64,000 nucleotides of DNA from Eutypella sp. D-1 (taxonomy: Eukaryota; Ascomycota; Sordariomycetes; Xylariales; Diatrypaceae), in contig JAJTTP010000004.1 in NCBI GenBank assembly GCA_023313575.1, positions 2,480,001 through 2,544,000 on the forward strand. Reading direction: 5' to 3'. The position numbers were made by a program, and so were the translations under genes. This document shows positions 34,001-48,486 of the stretch, one piece after another. Below the pieces are notes generated by a model that was given only the letters and a program-made list of their open reading frames with translations, was not told where the DNA came from and did not search any database. How positions within the stretch are numbered: the first letter of the stretch is position 1; each line of letters opens with the position of its first letter.

Positions 34001-37000
34001 TCATATTCCAGGTCCACCTGCAAGTGCAGTGCAAGCAGGTAATATGGGATGCAACCTTAAGTGATTGAGTGCCTCCTATCCAATTGCCAAATACACTAGG
34101 TAGGCAAATGCATAGGCGGATACTTCCATAAAAGTAAGCAGTAATTGGTGGTCAAAGTGGTTTGTGGGTATCAATTGGATGGACAAGAATTGGTTGCAGC
34201 TACCTTCGCTTCTGTAGAGAACCACAACTGGAGTACTTTACTTAGGTAGGTACTATACTCCAGTCAGTGCACCCGCATCTCTACAAGCTTACACTGGATA
34301 GTACGTACTGGTAATAAACTAATAAGCCAATAAGATGCATTCTTCATATATCACAGCGTCTCCTCCCCTCCCCTCAAGCTCCTCAGGTCAAATTCAATTA
34401 TGACGGAGGCACATCATCAAGCCCATCACATAAATTCTGGGTACATATGTATTTTACTACCACTCTGTCTGGTTCTGTTTCTATGTATGTATGTACCTCT
34501 TTAGTAACGACGGGTGGAGCGTACATAATCCGCCGCCGTCTGGTCGTCCACTCTGCCACTGCCGCAGCCAAAAAGATTTGCATGTCCATCTCCCGAGCTG
34601 GCTTGGCTGGCCACACACTGGCTAGGTATGTAGACGAAAACATGGATCGACAGGTAAAGTGGAAGACAGAGAAAGCAAGGGAAAGCCAAGTCGACAGTTG
34701 GAACAAGTGAAGGGTTTTTTTTTTTCGCTCATCGCTCAATCGCTCAAGGCACAGCAACTAACTTTTGCCCATCATTGCCATTCAGAGATGTCCAGATCAG
34801 CAAGCTTGGAGGCTGATACATACTTAGGGATGAATGCGCATGTACAAGTTCTGTTTACAGCCAAACAACTACGTAACTATCGCACCCGAATTCTAGAGCT
34901 AAGGATTGAGGGAGCAATATTTCGGTATCACATGGGAGACTCCCTCTCATACATAGTTACTGTATACAATTGGCTTTGTCTTGCCTGCATTCCCACCTCC
35001 CTGGGTGCAAAGTAGGTAACTAACTATGTCTGGCAGCGCAAGCCAAGTATCAATTGTCAATCAGTCAAATCAATCAATCAAGCAACCTAAACGTGACGTG
35101 ATAAATCGTTTATGGGATGAGATTTCTGAAAGGATTTTCCCCTCAATTGTGTCACTACTCCGCTCTTCTCGGCTTCTTCCTTTGGGTCCGTCCTTTACCA
35201 GCATCGCACTGTGGCTTTCGTCATACACGCCACAGAGGTGGTGGTTTATTTTATTGCTATTCTTGTCGGTCTCCCTCCTTCACCTTCTCTCCCTTTGTTC
35301 TAACCCACGTGCTCGTAAACAAAGTCAGTTGCAGCCCGGTCGACGGCAACTCGGGCAATCGGTACCGCAGCCCGTCTACACCCCCCCATCAACATCCTGT
35401 CAAGATCTCCGTCACCCAATCCTCTGGGAATTGCTACCTGGAGCTTGTTACCCAGGTAGGCAAGTGGTAAAAGTTTGGAGGCTTGCGAATTACCAGGTTA
35501 CCATAATAGCGAACTAGAGCTAAACACTAACTCGAGAAGTACCTAGGTAGTTATCACTCCGCCATTCCCAGCTCTTCATGGATGTAGGTCTCGGTAACAG
35601 TTGTCACTTTACGGGAAACCCTTGACATCTTCAATTCATTCATATTCATGCAGAGGCAGGTTTAAAAAAAAAAAAAAAAAGTTGGTAAGTACCTGCGCAT
35701 TACGTTGGAAACCCAGACAGCACAGCCAGGCAGCCAGGCAAAAAAACCCAGGGTTTTGTATCTACCGGAAAGATAACAGCTGCGGTTATGGTGGAGGATA
35801 AAGTGGGAGAACAGGGGGCGGGTTATAGGAAGCCCCACACGAGCTTCCAGGGTCCCCCCTTTAGGCCAAATGTGGGTACCTATAGGATGTTAGCTTAAAC
35901 CCCCTGGTGGCCTGCAAGGGTAGGGAGTTCTGGGAGTTCTGGCTGTTTGGCAGAGTGATGGGTGGGCAAGTGGGTTTGGTGGACTACACATACACATACA
36001 CATACACAATTGAGGAGTCGGGCAGCCGGGGCGAGCAAGCAGCCAGGAGGGTGACAAGCGGACATACATATTGGGGCACAGCAAAAAGAGAAAAACAGGG
36101 GGGTGGCAAGGGAGCAGGGGTTACGCATGCATGTTGCCCCTGGAACGAACACCCGGCCAAGGCTTCTCTTTTCTGTCTTAATTGGCCAATCTGGTCCTGT
36201 GGTTTTTGCATCTCCATCCCAAAGATTCCCGAATTGCCTTTTCTCTTTAACCTTCCAGTGGCTCGCAGTCCTTTCCAAATCGGTGCCGTAACTATGTGTG
36301 TATAATACGGCGTCGCAATACAACCCGCGGCGTACATGAAATGAAATACGTGCGTAGCATGGGTCGACCATTAATCAACCGACCCAGCCCACCTGCCCAT
36401 CTCTTTTCCCTTCCCGCATGGCTAAACCCAGTTGAAATCCACGAGGCGCTGGGAAAAAACGAAAAGGAATGAATGAAGTCGGGAATAGAACAGATAATAG
36501 AGGACGTAATCAAAAATAGATGGTCTTTTTTCAGATTCCCTCCCGTCCGTGTATGCAAGTTCCGGTCGCCGCTTAAGCGGCCTCGTTGCAACTCCTTTCC
36601 CCTGGGATTACGTAGTATCGGATCTACTGGGGCTGCTGGGCCGCGCTGCACATTCACATGGCTGGCATGTACTACGACTATTGTACCTAAAGGAGTGTCT
36701 GGGCAATCTGGGCAATCTGGGCCGGCCGTATGGCTACTCACCGTGAGCAATGTAATTCGAGTCTCAGAAATCTGTATGCTCCGTATATACAGCCAATTGC
36801 CAGTGAGCTGTCGCAGCCACAGTATCGGTCGTGGTACTCCGGCAGGACGTGATAGGCGAGGTGTTGACGTTGTACTCGTCGCGGCGGTAGGGAGAATACG
36901 GGTTGGGTAGATAGAATAGAGCAGCGACGGCCTCTCGTCGGCTGCACTTCGCGGTGTACAGTCTTTCTTACGTATGTGCACTGCTGACGGACGGGGGGTC

Positions 37001-37200
37001 GCGATGGCGGGAGGACCAGTCGCGGGTGCTATCAGCGGGCCGGGGTCAGGGGCTGCTCATCGGGGCTGATACCCCGGAAAAGGATGTGATTCCTCGTTGG
37101 GCGAAGAATAAGATATATGCTTCTAAGCGCCCATGTGAAAGTCAAGAGTCAATCAATTCGTCCTGCTACCAAATCGGGTGTTGACGAGAACTGAATGCCC
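31010..37200. other. Long non-coding stretch upstream of the RasGEF gene
   Basis: No convincing gene is seen on either strand, although several 100-230-codon frames occur by chance in simple or biased sequence. Features seen: GCGATGCGATG-type repeats at about 31945-31995, GTGTCTCCA-type repeats at 32210-32275, GGCTTGCA repeats at 33215-33255, GCAGTGGCA repeats at 33705-33740 and GCAGTTGCAGTC repeats at 33790-33855. The first part should include the RasGEF promoter and a possible long leader. Confidence 0.5.
33705..33855. repeat. GCAGTGG / GCAGTYG short tandem repeats
   Basis: Two nearby imperfect arrays: units of about 9 bp (GCAGCAGTG) at 33705-33740, and 6-bp GCAGTT/GCAGTC units from about 33790 to 33855. 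Confidence 0.75.
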
Positions 37201-40200
37201 GCACCTGATAGGCCACCGCTGCTTTCACCCGATTCCCGCCGTATCACTCGCCGCTGGTGGCTGAAAAACGTCCTCGCCGTTCTCCCCTAGCACCACAGCG
37301 GTCCCGGGACGGGCGTTCTCTGGCGTCAGTCCATAGCGAAGCACCGACCACCCAAACCGCCCACCCATCTTCTGACCGACTCGTACCTACATGCCCATTT
37401 TCCCCAGCCGCATATGTAAAGATGCGCTGGAAGCAATATCACCGGTAAGAATTATCGAGATGCCGGACGCCTCAATATAGAAAACCGTGCGGTAATAGAA
37501 CTGAGCCACCTCACCCTGCAACCTTACATGTCTTGCATCTTACGCTTGTACCCGTGTGTTCCCATTCCTTGGCAATATCCTTTATATTCCATTTGGTAGT
37601 TAGTCACATGATTACATAGTAGGGCATACTCTCGGATTTAGTAGCATCGACAGATCTGTATTGAAATAAAATATGTCAAGCTGTAGTATTACGCCCACTG
37701 CCACACCAGGCGCAATTTAGCAATAGAGAGGTCTCTGATGTCCATGCCATCTCAATCAAATACCACGTTGTCCCAAGGAGCTCTATCGTACGTGGACGTA
37801 TCAAGAGTTCGAATTTCAGCTGCTACGACTCCCGCGATGCAATGAACTACAATTAGGACTTCGCAATGCCACGCCTTGTCCATGCAACTTTTCCCGCGCG
37901 TGGGTTGGTTGCACATGCAAAATCGGCCGGACTACATGTCGTGCTACTACACTTACTTTCCCTTGGCACTGTTACCGTTGGAAGAGCGTGCTCTGGGCGT
38001 AGATTCCTGCTCTACATCACGCCCACGCCCGCCGCATTGCTCCCCACATGGCGCTTTCCCACGCGACTGGCTGACAACGCGTACAGCGTCGACGCCTCAT
38101 TTTCCGGGTATGATCGTGACCGACGAGCATTCTCTGAGGGGAGCATGTCAGCTAGTGAATGGAGCAATGGGCCCTGTCCTCCAATTATCGTCAAGTGATC
38201 TGGATTCCATAGATGTGCCCGTCGCCACCAATAAGTAGTATATCCCACCTGCTAGATGGGGCACATAACTAGCTAGTTCAGTAGTGCTTTGCCTGACCTA
38301 TCAGCCCATCCAATGCCGTGATGGCTAGCGGCAAGACTGGAGCCCGATATCCCCATAGACCCCAACGCCGGTATGGGTAAATATTTCCCATGGGCGTCGA
38401 GGAATGTGACGACCGATGCAGGAAATACCGTCACATCTCTCCGGACCCTACACACAGCACGTCGCGTCCGCTGAAGCCCTCCTTCCCGGAGGGGTCAATT
38501 CCCGTGATCGAGCAAGAGTGCCGTCCAGTTGCAGGCGCAATCTCCCCCCGGTTACATTATGCGCGATCTTGTTCATCGGTGGCCTGTGGCCTCCCCCACG
38601 ATTCCTCCATAGATAGCCCAACCCAGGACCATCATCTAGACCCCATTCTTCAGCCAGTCGAGGAGATCGTGATGTCGCCCGCCCCAGGCGCAGGGGTGGG
38701 CCAGCATCAGATATCACCTAGCTCGAACCCCGGCCTGTCACTCACGTCAAGATAAGTTGACAGCCTTTGACAGATGGCCCGCCCATGTTTTGTGGCGGGA
38801 AATATTACCCTTCCACCCAAGCCCCTCAAGCCCCCCCAAAAACCACCCCTGCCATCACATAGTCACTGCAGCGAACCCCTGCAGTGCACGGTGATATCTC
38901 AAGCCGCGCCCACTCTTTGCGCTTCACCCGCACCTTCAAATTTTTTTCTCTACATAGTACCGCTAACATGCGGAGCTGTGGTGGGAGAAGAGAAAACATT
39001 GGCAAAGGCCGGGGTCCACAAACTAGTTATGGCTATTACTATTCCCAATGGCCACGGCAACGCAGCGCCGGGACTCAGGCACGAATGCAAAGGTACATAC
39101 AATGTTCCGATTTAGCAATCATCTACCGATTACCACGTAACTAATAACGCACGTCTACGCCGAGAGCAAGGCCGTTCCTCTCGGGGCCTACTGGTGCATG
39201 GTTCACCATGTGGTCGGTCGTCTGGGGTAAGACCCGGGCAGTCGGTCAATCGACCGAGATAATTGCTGCTACGTGCTTGATAGTTATCTCTAGTCCTGTC
39301 CAGATTGGTATGTCATTGCCCGTCATTGTTCACCGAAGGTTGCTGAGGATCGGAATAATGCCGAAATGCCACGAGGCACTCTTGATTGTGAGCGACTTTC
39401 TTTCTGCCGAATTTGGATGTGGATTCTGGGGAATCCCTCGAGCCGATGGTTGTTTAGCTCAACATAGACTGCGAAACTGCCTGAAGCTAGCTTGCATACT
39501 GGAGCCCTATGCCATCATCAGGCACCATGTAGGGCATGGTATCGCAAGGCGACATCAAGATCGCGCGTCCAGCGCCAGGGGGGACAACACATGGGCGCTA
39601 GCTAGTGAGGACCCAGATCTCAGACCCAGATCATATTTATCAGATGCTCAATCACGATGTCATTCAGCTTCGGTCTACCTGAGCTATTCAGTAGCCTTAG
39701 CACACCAGCCGCACTACCGCCCCGTCGCCGTTGCGCCGCACCACCCCACTTAGGAATGTCTAGCAAAAGTCGTCACAATGGGTGCGCTGTGATGTGACTG
39801 CTCACGATGCAGCGCATACTTCGGCAGAGGGATCACTTTCAGTCCCCGCCTACCTATCTATCATCACGACTAAGATGCAGATATCGGTCCCTCCACGTCT
39901 CTACTAGTTAGTGAACTGGCTAGCTGAACATTAGCAGCTGGCGAGTTACGAATTGCCATTATCGCCTGATTCAAAAAGAGGCTTGCATAGTCCTCTGACC
40001 GGTCTCGGTTTTCCTCGACGGGGCAGTTTCAATTGGCGAGTAGTGATTACGTAGGTTGACAGCCTATGTGCCAATACGAAGAAAATTCTATGGGAGTGAT
40101 GGGACTCAGGGATGCTATCTGTCAAAAAGGTTGCTAATAATCCATTCGAAGGTTAACTAACACCGACCGTCGGAAAGACTAAGAAACGCGATTTAGTTCA

Positions 40201-43200
40201 AAATGTGGAAGCTAGAATTTATCTTTTGTCCGCCCGTCTGTCACTCAACCTCTGTATCTTTCTTTTCTCTCCCGAGAAGTTTATGCATAAATAGTTAGCT
40301 CTACTAGGTGACGGTGCACATGTTCCTGCATACCGTTCATACCACACCTCTTCGGCCGGCTGTTCATCCCACCCTTCGACTATTTTCGGAATAGGGGGGT
40401 CTGAGGCTATTGGCCAACTTCTCTAGGGGTCCACACCCCACGCCGCGGGGAAGCCATCCGGACTGAGCCCAGAATCCTCAGCGTGATGCTCCGCGCGTGG
40501 CGAGTGTGTTGACCAACAAGCGACATGTTACAACTCTGCTTACCACGGCATGGCTGGCATGGCAGCAGAACGGACAATGCGATGCTCGTGAGGGCGCAGC
40601 ACACCTCGGCTAGAAAGGATGGATAGCATTGAAAGCCGTGCCTTCGGGTAGCAATGCAGTTTATTTCGCTACATATCATTTTGACCGAGTTAGTTGGGCC
40701 AATATTCAAAATTAACCCTCCGAATCATTTACCCCATCGCAGATCAATATGCGCACGTATATTGAAGCGAAGAGCATCTATCACATCCTCTCAAGAGGTC
40801 CACGATGCGGCTAACTTGTCTATCCCTAATGAGATGGAGTTGCATCTGCGCGCATGTACAACCGGTATAGCTAAACCCAGCGGATCGGACATCCCCTGGT
40901 TACTTACTAGGCTACAAAGAGCGCCATACCATTGTCTATCCATGCAAGTAAGAGTCGTGCACTGACGACTCTCAAGCATCTCATTAGGCACCCCGGCATC
41001 TCACAGGACTTTTCGGCTGCGTACGTACAGGAGATGTCACATGTATGCGATGCAGCTACTGAGGGATCAGCGCGACGGTCTTCAGCGAGCAGGCGAGTAA
41101 AAACCTAGTAGACGTCGGGTTTTTTTTTCTTTCTGTCATCTGGGTCCACCGTTTTCCACCGTTGTAGATCGTCTGTGATCGTCACCACCACCACCACCAC
41201 CACCACTACTAGCTATCTACTATGCGGACTGTCTACTATGTATTTAGGCCAGTACTCTGGTCTGCACACTATTCTCTCGGCAAATATAGATACCTGCGGA
41301 GACTGTAGGAGTCTTGGGAAGTCAAAGCCAAGCTGTGACCGAGGTCGTACGCGCGGAAACGGGCCGCTAGGAATCCAAGTGCCGTTACCGGTCGTAGCCA
41401 CGTGTGTAGGCCGTCTTCGCTGCCATTCACGATAGTCGGTCGGTGGGAATAGAGTTAGAAAAACATCGCGCAGTTCTCAATAGTCGACAATAAAAGGCGA
41501 CGCTAGTCACATTATGTGATGAACGGCGGGACTTCACGCTGGATTAGCGCTGGGATCTCCAGGCGCTACTGTAATATGTCGAGCTCTTGGCCTCCTATCG
41601 GCCCATCCGTGCTGGCAGGGATTCCCAGAGCAACCTCTGCTACATATGCACGTAGATAGCTTCATTGTAATTGCTTGTAATTAATTACTATGTCATTCTG
41701 GAGGAGCCCCCCCCCCCCCATCATTGTGCTCCTCTCCAACGTTCAATGCCTCTTATTCGGTATCACATAGTTCCTCGTGACCATCACATCCCACAACACC
41801 CCCATCACCAGTGGGCACGCAATTCGAAAGTTTGACACAGGCATATCGTGGCATGCGATTGCTGTTGCACGGTGGTATATGTACCGCCGATGAAATATGT
41901 CTCAGTGGCGGACCATCACAGAAGTTGGCAAGGCGTTCAAAGTGATGGACCAATGGGCTTTGCTTTACTGTGTAATTAGTACTAGACAGAATGTACTCGC
42001 ATCTTATCGTCTCTCGCGTATTGCCTTACCAGAGGCTGCCGGAAATTTCCCCAACAACTACAGTCTTGAAGTGTTTTGAACAAGGTGCTTCCGCTTCATT
42101 GGAATCATCCCCCCTGCTAGCCGGTGAAGTCTGAACCAGATTGGTGTCCAACTGCGACATACATCGTAGCGGCGGCGTGAGCCGCCTCTCACACCTCCGC
42201 CTCGCCGGCCGCCTTGCGCAAGCCAAGATCCCGGCGCCACGGTCCTGGGAGGCAGTAGCACCGAGACAATCAACGCCCTACCAACACAATGCACGTGTGG
42301 CCGCAAGTTGGCGCTTCCGCTGTTGCTTCTTGGGTAACAACCCGCCTGTTATCCTGCTGTACTACGGAAGTCCTCAGGGACGGCTCACGTTGACGTAGGA
42401 CAGATGCGGCCCTCATGTCTCGTTCAAGGCGGCAGAGCCAGGCTGCAGGATGCTTTAGAGAAGATCGTCGCAGGGGTCAAGCAAATCATGTGTCGGGGTA
42501 CCTGATTGACAAGAACAACTGCGGTAGCAAATTTACGCGAGAATTAGTCTAGAAACATCGTCAGGCACTCCCGCCGTCGCGATGACATAGTACGTCACTT
42601 GTGAAGCTTAACTTACAGTTAACCCTAGGCACCAAGGTATCACCCTCCATAGAAAGGGGCTAGAGTAAGAACGGTTATATGCGCCAAAAAGGTCATAGAG
42701 TCCTATAAACCATTGGATACTGCCTCAAAAGCCGGCACACGCCGCCTGCGTTAGCATTGAAGTAGCTGTCCTACCTGCGATCACGCAGGATCGAACTACA
42801 TCACTTCCAACCCTCAAGCCATCTTCAAACTAGATGTCGCAAGGTTTCTGATCGGTTAAGGCAGGCTGGAGCACGGCTACGAACAACCGGTCAAGGAAAA
42901 GCACCTAAACATACATAATAATCGACAAGTACTCTTGCTCATATCTTGGGCGTGCATACACAGGAATTCGCACCTCGAAGGCAGCCGCTAGAGGCTGTCT
43001 TTCACTGTGCGGCACAGATCTGTTTCAGCACGGCAGCAAACACATGGCCGGCATGTGACGACCTTGGGCGGTGTAGCCTACGCATCACTGTTACGCCCCC
43101 AACAGCATTTATCTATCGTGCACGGCAAACATCATGGCATCCCGTTCTTTGCAATTTCCAACATGGAAGAAATTCGTCCGGATCCTCGGTACCGCCAAAC

Positions 43201-46200
43201 TAAGACATGAACTAGAAGATGTGGCGTTCGAGATCGCTCCCGATTGAGAAGCTATAGCAGCACCTAGACCGACTAAAATTTCGTCGCTCTGCCATCCTCA
43301 TGCCCCACGAGATTGTCCGTATAGGAGGTGTTCACGCAGGTTGGGTCGTAGCTACCCAATCTAGTCAGGGGTTACACGATGGTTTATCTTCAAGGGGGTG
43401 CGGAATCAACTCTACGGTACAGAATAGATGATATACCTAATGCGCGCGCTAGCAAAGATGTGTAGATGACAGGATTTCGGCCGAAGACCATGGCAGCCCC
43501 GGTCCTAGAGGAAATTGCCTCATAATGTTGATCCAAGGCTCGCGGAGGAGCAGTTCGGGAGATCTCCTATCAGTTCAGTACCCTCTAAGTAGGTCCAGTA
43601 ATATCAACCAGCGGGTCAGGGGCGAACAAACCTGTTCTCTCGATACTATCGTATGACCAAAATTTTACAGCTCAGCACAATACCGGAGGTCGAAGACAAC
43701 TTCCAGTCATAGCCAATGAACTATACTCAGGGCTTGAGCTGATCAGTCACATATGCTTTCGTTTGCCAAGTCGTACAGTGCCGCACACGACGCCGTGATA
43801 GCTTCATACGACTCAAGCATACATAGTTACTCGAGTCTTCAATTCCAATGCCCCTAATGTCACCAACACCAACCTGCATCCAGCTGGCTAGGCTAACGCG
43901 ACACGATGTCACATTAAATAGGAGCGTCCCAGACTACTGGCACTCACCTTGGCTCGAGGCTGGCCACCACAGCGGTCATCCCAAAGAACTTTGGTTATGC
44001 ATGCATGTACTCGCTAATGATTACCTGACAAGTGACGTATCTATTCTCATAAGTCACCGGGGATCGCGATCGCCATCATCTTCTCTCGTCATCGCCAACA
44101 CTGATGCGTCCTTGAATGGGAGGTAGAGAAAAAAGGCACCAGTACCAAGCTCAACATCGTCACTAAATCTGTTACGCGCCAACAACCCACTTAGGGTCGG
44201 GCGACGATACCCGGTACCAACCCGGCGGGCCGCGTAGGGTATGGACTTTGAAACCAAGATCTAGGCGCACGCTGCTTCAACCACCTAACAGCAGCGATGG
44301 TCCAGAACCTTCGTCCATTCCAATCTCGACACTAGGTTGTGTAAATCCTACATACATTGACTGGCCATGGTTTTCAACTTGCCTCATCGGGCGTGATGTT
44401 TATAAATAGGTTGACAGTACTCGCGACGGCGGAACGACATGACCGGACTAACAAGGACTATTTCGTACTGCTATATCGTGCTGTTATACCGTACTGACTC
44501 CACACTTGTAGGGCTTCTCATCTTGGGCATTTGCTGTTGTTGGTACGGAACCCTAGGTGACAAAGGCGCACCCTCGCCACAATCACTCCCAGGTTCTCCA
44601 CATACCTTATTATGTTGGATGTCGCGTCTCTACGGCGACGTATATACGTAGTCATAAAAGAATCAGCGTAGACGCGAGACGGTCCGACTCGCATTTGGAA
44701 ACCAATGTCCGGATCCGAGTCACGCTCCCTTGTCGCATGAATATTTGCACCAAGTGATCGTTATTTACCGGCTTGGCACATGGTGCCTATATATGCATGC
44801 TCTTAACATGCCGTGACTGTGGCAAGGTGCTCGGGTGGGTGTTACCACGATGAGGATGACGTTTGATCATTACAGATAATCCTTTTTCGCGCGGTGTTAT
44901 CGAAGGTCCAATCCTCAATCGATCTGATCCAAAAAATGCAGACCACTTACCTCTTCTCGTACGTGGTTACATAGTCGCTTTACCAGCTTGCGTATGCCGC
45001 ATGTGATAAGGCAGTAAGAACGGGGTTCCGTGGTGATCCAGTGTCGCAAAGGACTCTCCGTAGTCCGTGCACTCACAGCAAAGACCCCTGGTCTGAACCC
45101 AGCAAGTCCTTCGGTCCATCCTTCTGGTGCCCGACAGAGCACATGACTGGGTAACCAAGTGACCAAGCTTTGAAGCAGCAGCACAAGCTCGACGTGATCA
45201 GAGTTTCGGGATCTAACGTTGACCCCTTGTGTGCGATATCAATGCGGGGAGGTGATGATGTGCATGCAGATAGACTTTTTAGTTTGGACGCTCAGGCCGG
45301 ACATTCGCCATTGCCTGCCTAGTCTAGCCCGTCTATGACATGCTGACAACCGGAGGGATCTGACTTGAGAAGATCGGGTAGATGGATCTACTGCTCGTAT
45401 CCATCATTAAGGCCGGTTCGTATAACTACAGAGGCGTTGGCACTATCAAAGCTTCCAGAACATGACCGTACTTTACCGGAGGGATTACGAGTTAGAATAC
45501 AAATAGAATGACCGAGCCGCGGGCATGACGGGCTCAGCTTCGTTCATTCGCCAACTGCCTAAATGGGGTATCGCCCGCCGTTAGCAGTGGGGTTCACGTT
45601 TCCAGCTGGGATCTTGCCTGTTCGGCCGGCCGGGTAGCGCGTCAAAGTGACAGGCTAACGCGTGACGGCGTCCTCGAAGCCTGGGGGCCGCGTTCGCACC
45701 ATCGCCTCCCCCTCTTCGTAGTGGGAGCTGGGATGTTGCGACAGGAATGTGAGATGTAAGGCTCGTCTGCGGAGAATGGAAAATGACCGCCTCAAGTCCT
45801 TATAATGTACATGGCCTGATTGACTTGATTAGTATCCATAGATAATTCTGGCCGCTTTGCGTCTTTCGCGCTTCTGTTAGCGCTTTTATTACCCGCCTAA
45901 CGCTGGATGATCCGTGCGTTGCATTTGCGACCTGCGGTTCGTTCGTTCGACGTACTCCGTAAAACGCTATGAATACAGCATCATGTCTGACCATGTGACG
46001 TCCTGCGTAGCTAGATCAAGATATTGCAGAAAAGAAGTGCGCCGGCGTGTCAGAACCAATGTGATTAGACATAGCTGTCATGTTGCCTTGGTCGCCAAGA
46101 GAGGTTGCTTGATAGGCCTGCATGGTAGATCAAATGATATCATGACAAGGGCAGTGCTCTGCGTGACCGAACTGTGGAATTAAATCCTTGCGAATTATAG

Positions 46201-48480
46201 AAGAGAGTTCATCGAAAAGCTTGTAATGCCATGCCATTCGTGATGTACTACGATTCCAATGCCTTTTTGAACGAGGGGCAGCGGGGTGTAGGCGGGGTGT
46301 AGGGACGATGTTTGATCTACCTTCTCACACTACCATGGAGCCCAAATTTAGCTGGTAAGCCGTAGTTAGGTATCAAGTCACTATGTCTCATGTTAAAGCC
46401 TGCCAATTATTGTCAGATAGAGCTGGGAGTCATGCCCTGGCTTCATGAGTTAATCTATAGTACCCATAGTCGTCATATGTATGTACTGACACTATAAGCT
46501 GTATATACAAGAATATCTTTGATGCCACAGCACCTTACTCTTCTGTTTGGCTCGACATTGCGTAAATGACCATTGCATGATGGCTCTAGTTGTGGGTTTG
46601 AAGGTAGTTTGGGAGCAACCCATAACTACCCTCCCTCCACTCCGGAGAACTTGTCATGACGTCCAAGTCTGGAACCTGATCCAACAACCTCTGGCGTGGG
46701 TATTTCTTTTACTGGAATCGATGGTATCTAACATTGGGGTATATTTTTTCCATATATTAACTTGAGTCTACGTATTAGAAACTATTCTGGACCAACTCGT
46801 CGAGTTCAAGCCACTCGAGTACATCTCGGCTATTCCGAGTACTTCCTTGAGTCGATGTCAACAAGTTGCTCAGTACGTTTTACAGCCTCGCTGGCACCTT
46901 GGAGGGACCCCCGGACACGCATATGAGTGGCCAGTGTCTCTCAGGCTGCTAATAGTAGCATTGTCATCGTGACAGGAAGAGGCATACTGGAAAGAGGTTG
47001 AGTTACGGAGAGCCACGACATATTCCTTGCTGTCCTAGGAAGCCTCTTAGAGCTGATTAAGCTTGCTGATTGACTTAAATACTGGAAAAGAATGGTTGGA
47101 TTTCACAGTACGTTCCCTGGGATGGACTAGAATAGAGAGGAAAGTATATACTATGCTCTAAGTAAATGGGATACGGACAGTGAAAATAGGTGTCTGCCGT
47201 GGAAATCATCGTAGCTAATGCTCATTCAGCTGGACTACACTGACCTCAGATGGTTCTATCTCTTACCAACTTTATGTCCTAGTCTCGTTCAGTAAAACCA
47301 CAGTATCCAAGCGGGTGAACTGGAATACAGTAGAATTTCTAGGCTGTACCGCGTCTTTTTTCTACGAATGGGTTTGACTGTCTTGTACCTTCCGTTTCTA
47401 GCCTCAATACCGTGAATCATATATTAGAAACGGTGTCGACGTAAGGGTCTGTGAAAAGGGCATAGCCATAATCTGATCATGAGATCGTTGCTCTCTGATC
47501 CTTAGGATGAATCACCTGCAGAGCTCAAGGAGGGAAATTTGTCCTTGTACCATTATGTGTAGTCGAGAGTAATTATTGCTAGCAACCCGGTTTATGCAAC
47601 CTATATCGAGTGAATGTCAATCATGTAATAAAACACCAAAGCTCTCGCTCTCATACGACATCATGGGCTCTTCTCAGCAACGGCTCGACCGTATTAGGCC
47701 TAAAGGGGCATGACGAATCAGCCATAGCGGACACTAGAACGACATCATATGAATGGAATAGCAGGAAGAACTATCTCATGCGATAACCCATGCAGGCGTT
47801 GGGCAAGACAGTTAACCCATCACCCCCTGCCTTAGCTTCACGATTGCTAAAGCAAGGAAGATTTTATTCGGAGTAATATGGCAGCTTTTGCGTATTTTGA
47901 ACAACCTCTTCTTTCCTGTATTATACAGCCAATGACCACGGGTGTTACAGGCCGAACGAAAAGAAACTAACGCAGCTTCTTCTACGAAGCTAACGCTCTC
48001 GCCCAGTCGCTGCTCATACTGATCATCATCGTGTTAAGATGCCCTTGAGTCACCATTGCCGCCATCGACGTACGTCATACTTCATTAAAGTCTCAATAGA
48101 CGGGCTATATCTGCAGGAACTCCCTGGTAAGTAACTCACAAGAAGAGGTCTGATGAGAAATGACCCGAGTCCTTCTTGTCTTAAGTAATTAGATGGACTG
48201 TTGACTGGGGTGACAAGGACGCTGGTTACCAATTTCTCGATAATCGAGTCAATATCACGATCCTCTGTAATTATCTAGCCTTAATAAGGGTGTGCAAACT
48301 GTCGAATAGGCCTGTCACCGGTTATTTCTTACCGCCACACTCCCCTGCCGCATCAACGCTTTCATTCTCAAGCTCCAGATATCGCGCTTAGTTACCATAT
48401 TACATTAAATGGTACGGGACTATGGTCTGATTTCTGCTCGATCCCACCGGCCTAGAGGACAAACCACCAAATGAGATGAG
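37201..48480. other. Gene desert, probably decayed repetitive DNA
   Basis: More than 11 kb without a credible gene. Frames are short on both strands, with no domain motif or consistent splice structure. The longest (39208-39753, plus, 181 codons) has no recognisable feature. Simple sequence is limited to a CAC array at about 41183-41207 and a C run at about 41709-41718. Confidence 0.5.
41180..41212. repeat. CAC trinucleotide microsatellite
   Basis: Eight to nine consecutive CAC units ending in CTACTAG. Confidence 0.8.
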
Positions 48481-48486
48481 ATCGAT

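Noticed and set aside
36292..36981. 229-codon minus-strand frame
   Set aside because: Composition dominated by Ser/Thr/Pro/Arg without order; overlapping frames on both strands are equally open, so chance is likely.
39208..39753. 181-codon plus-strand frame
   Set aside because: No recognisable domain and no splice context; its length is possible by chance in this GC-balanced stretch.
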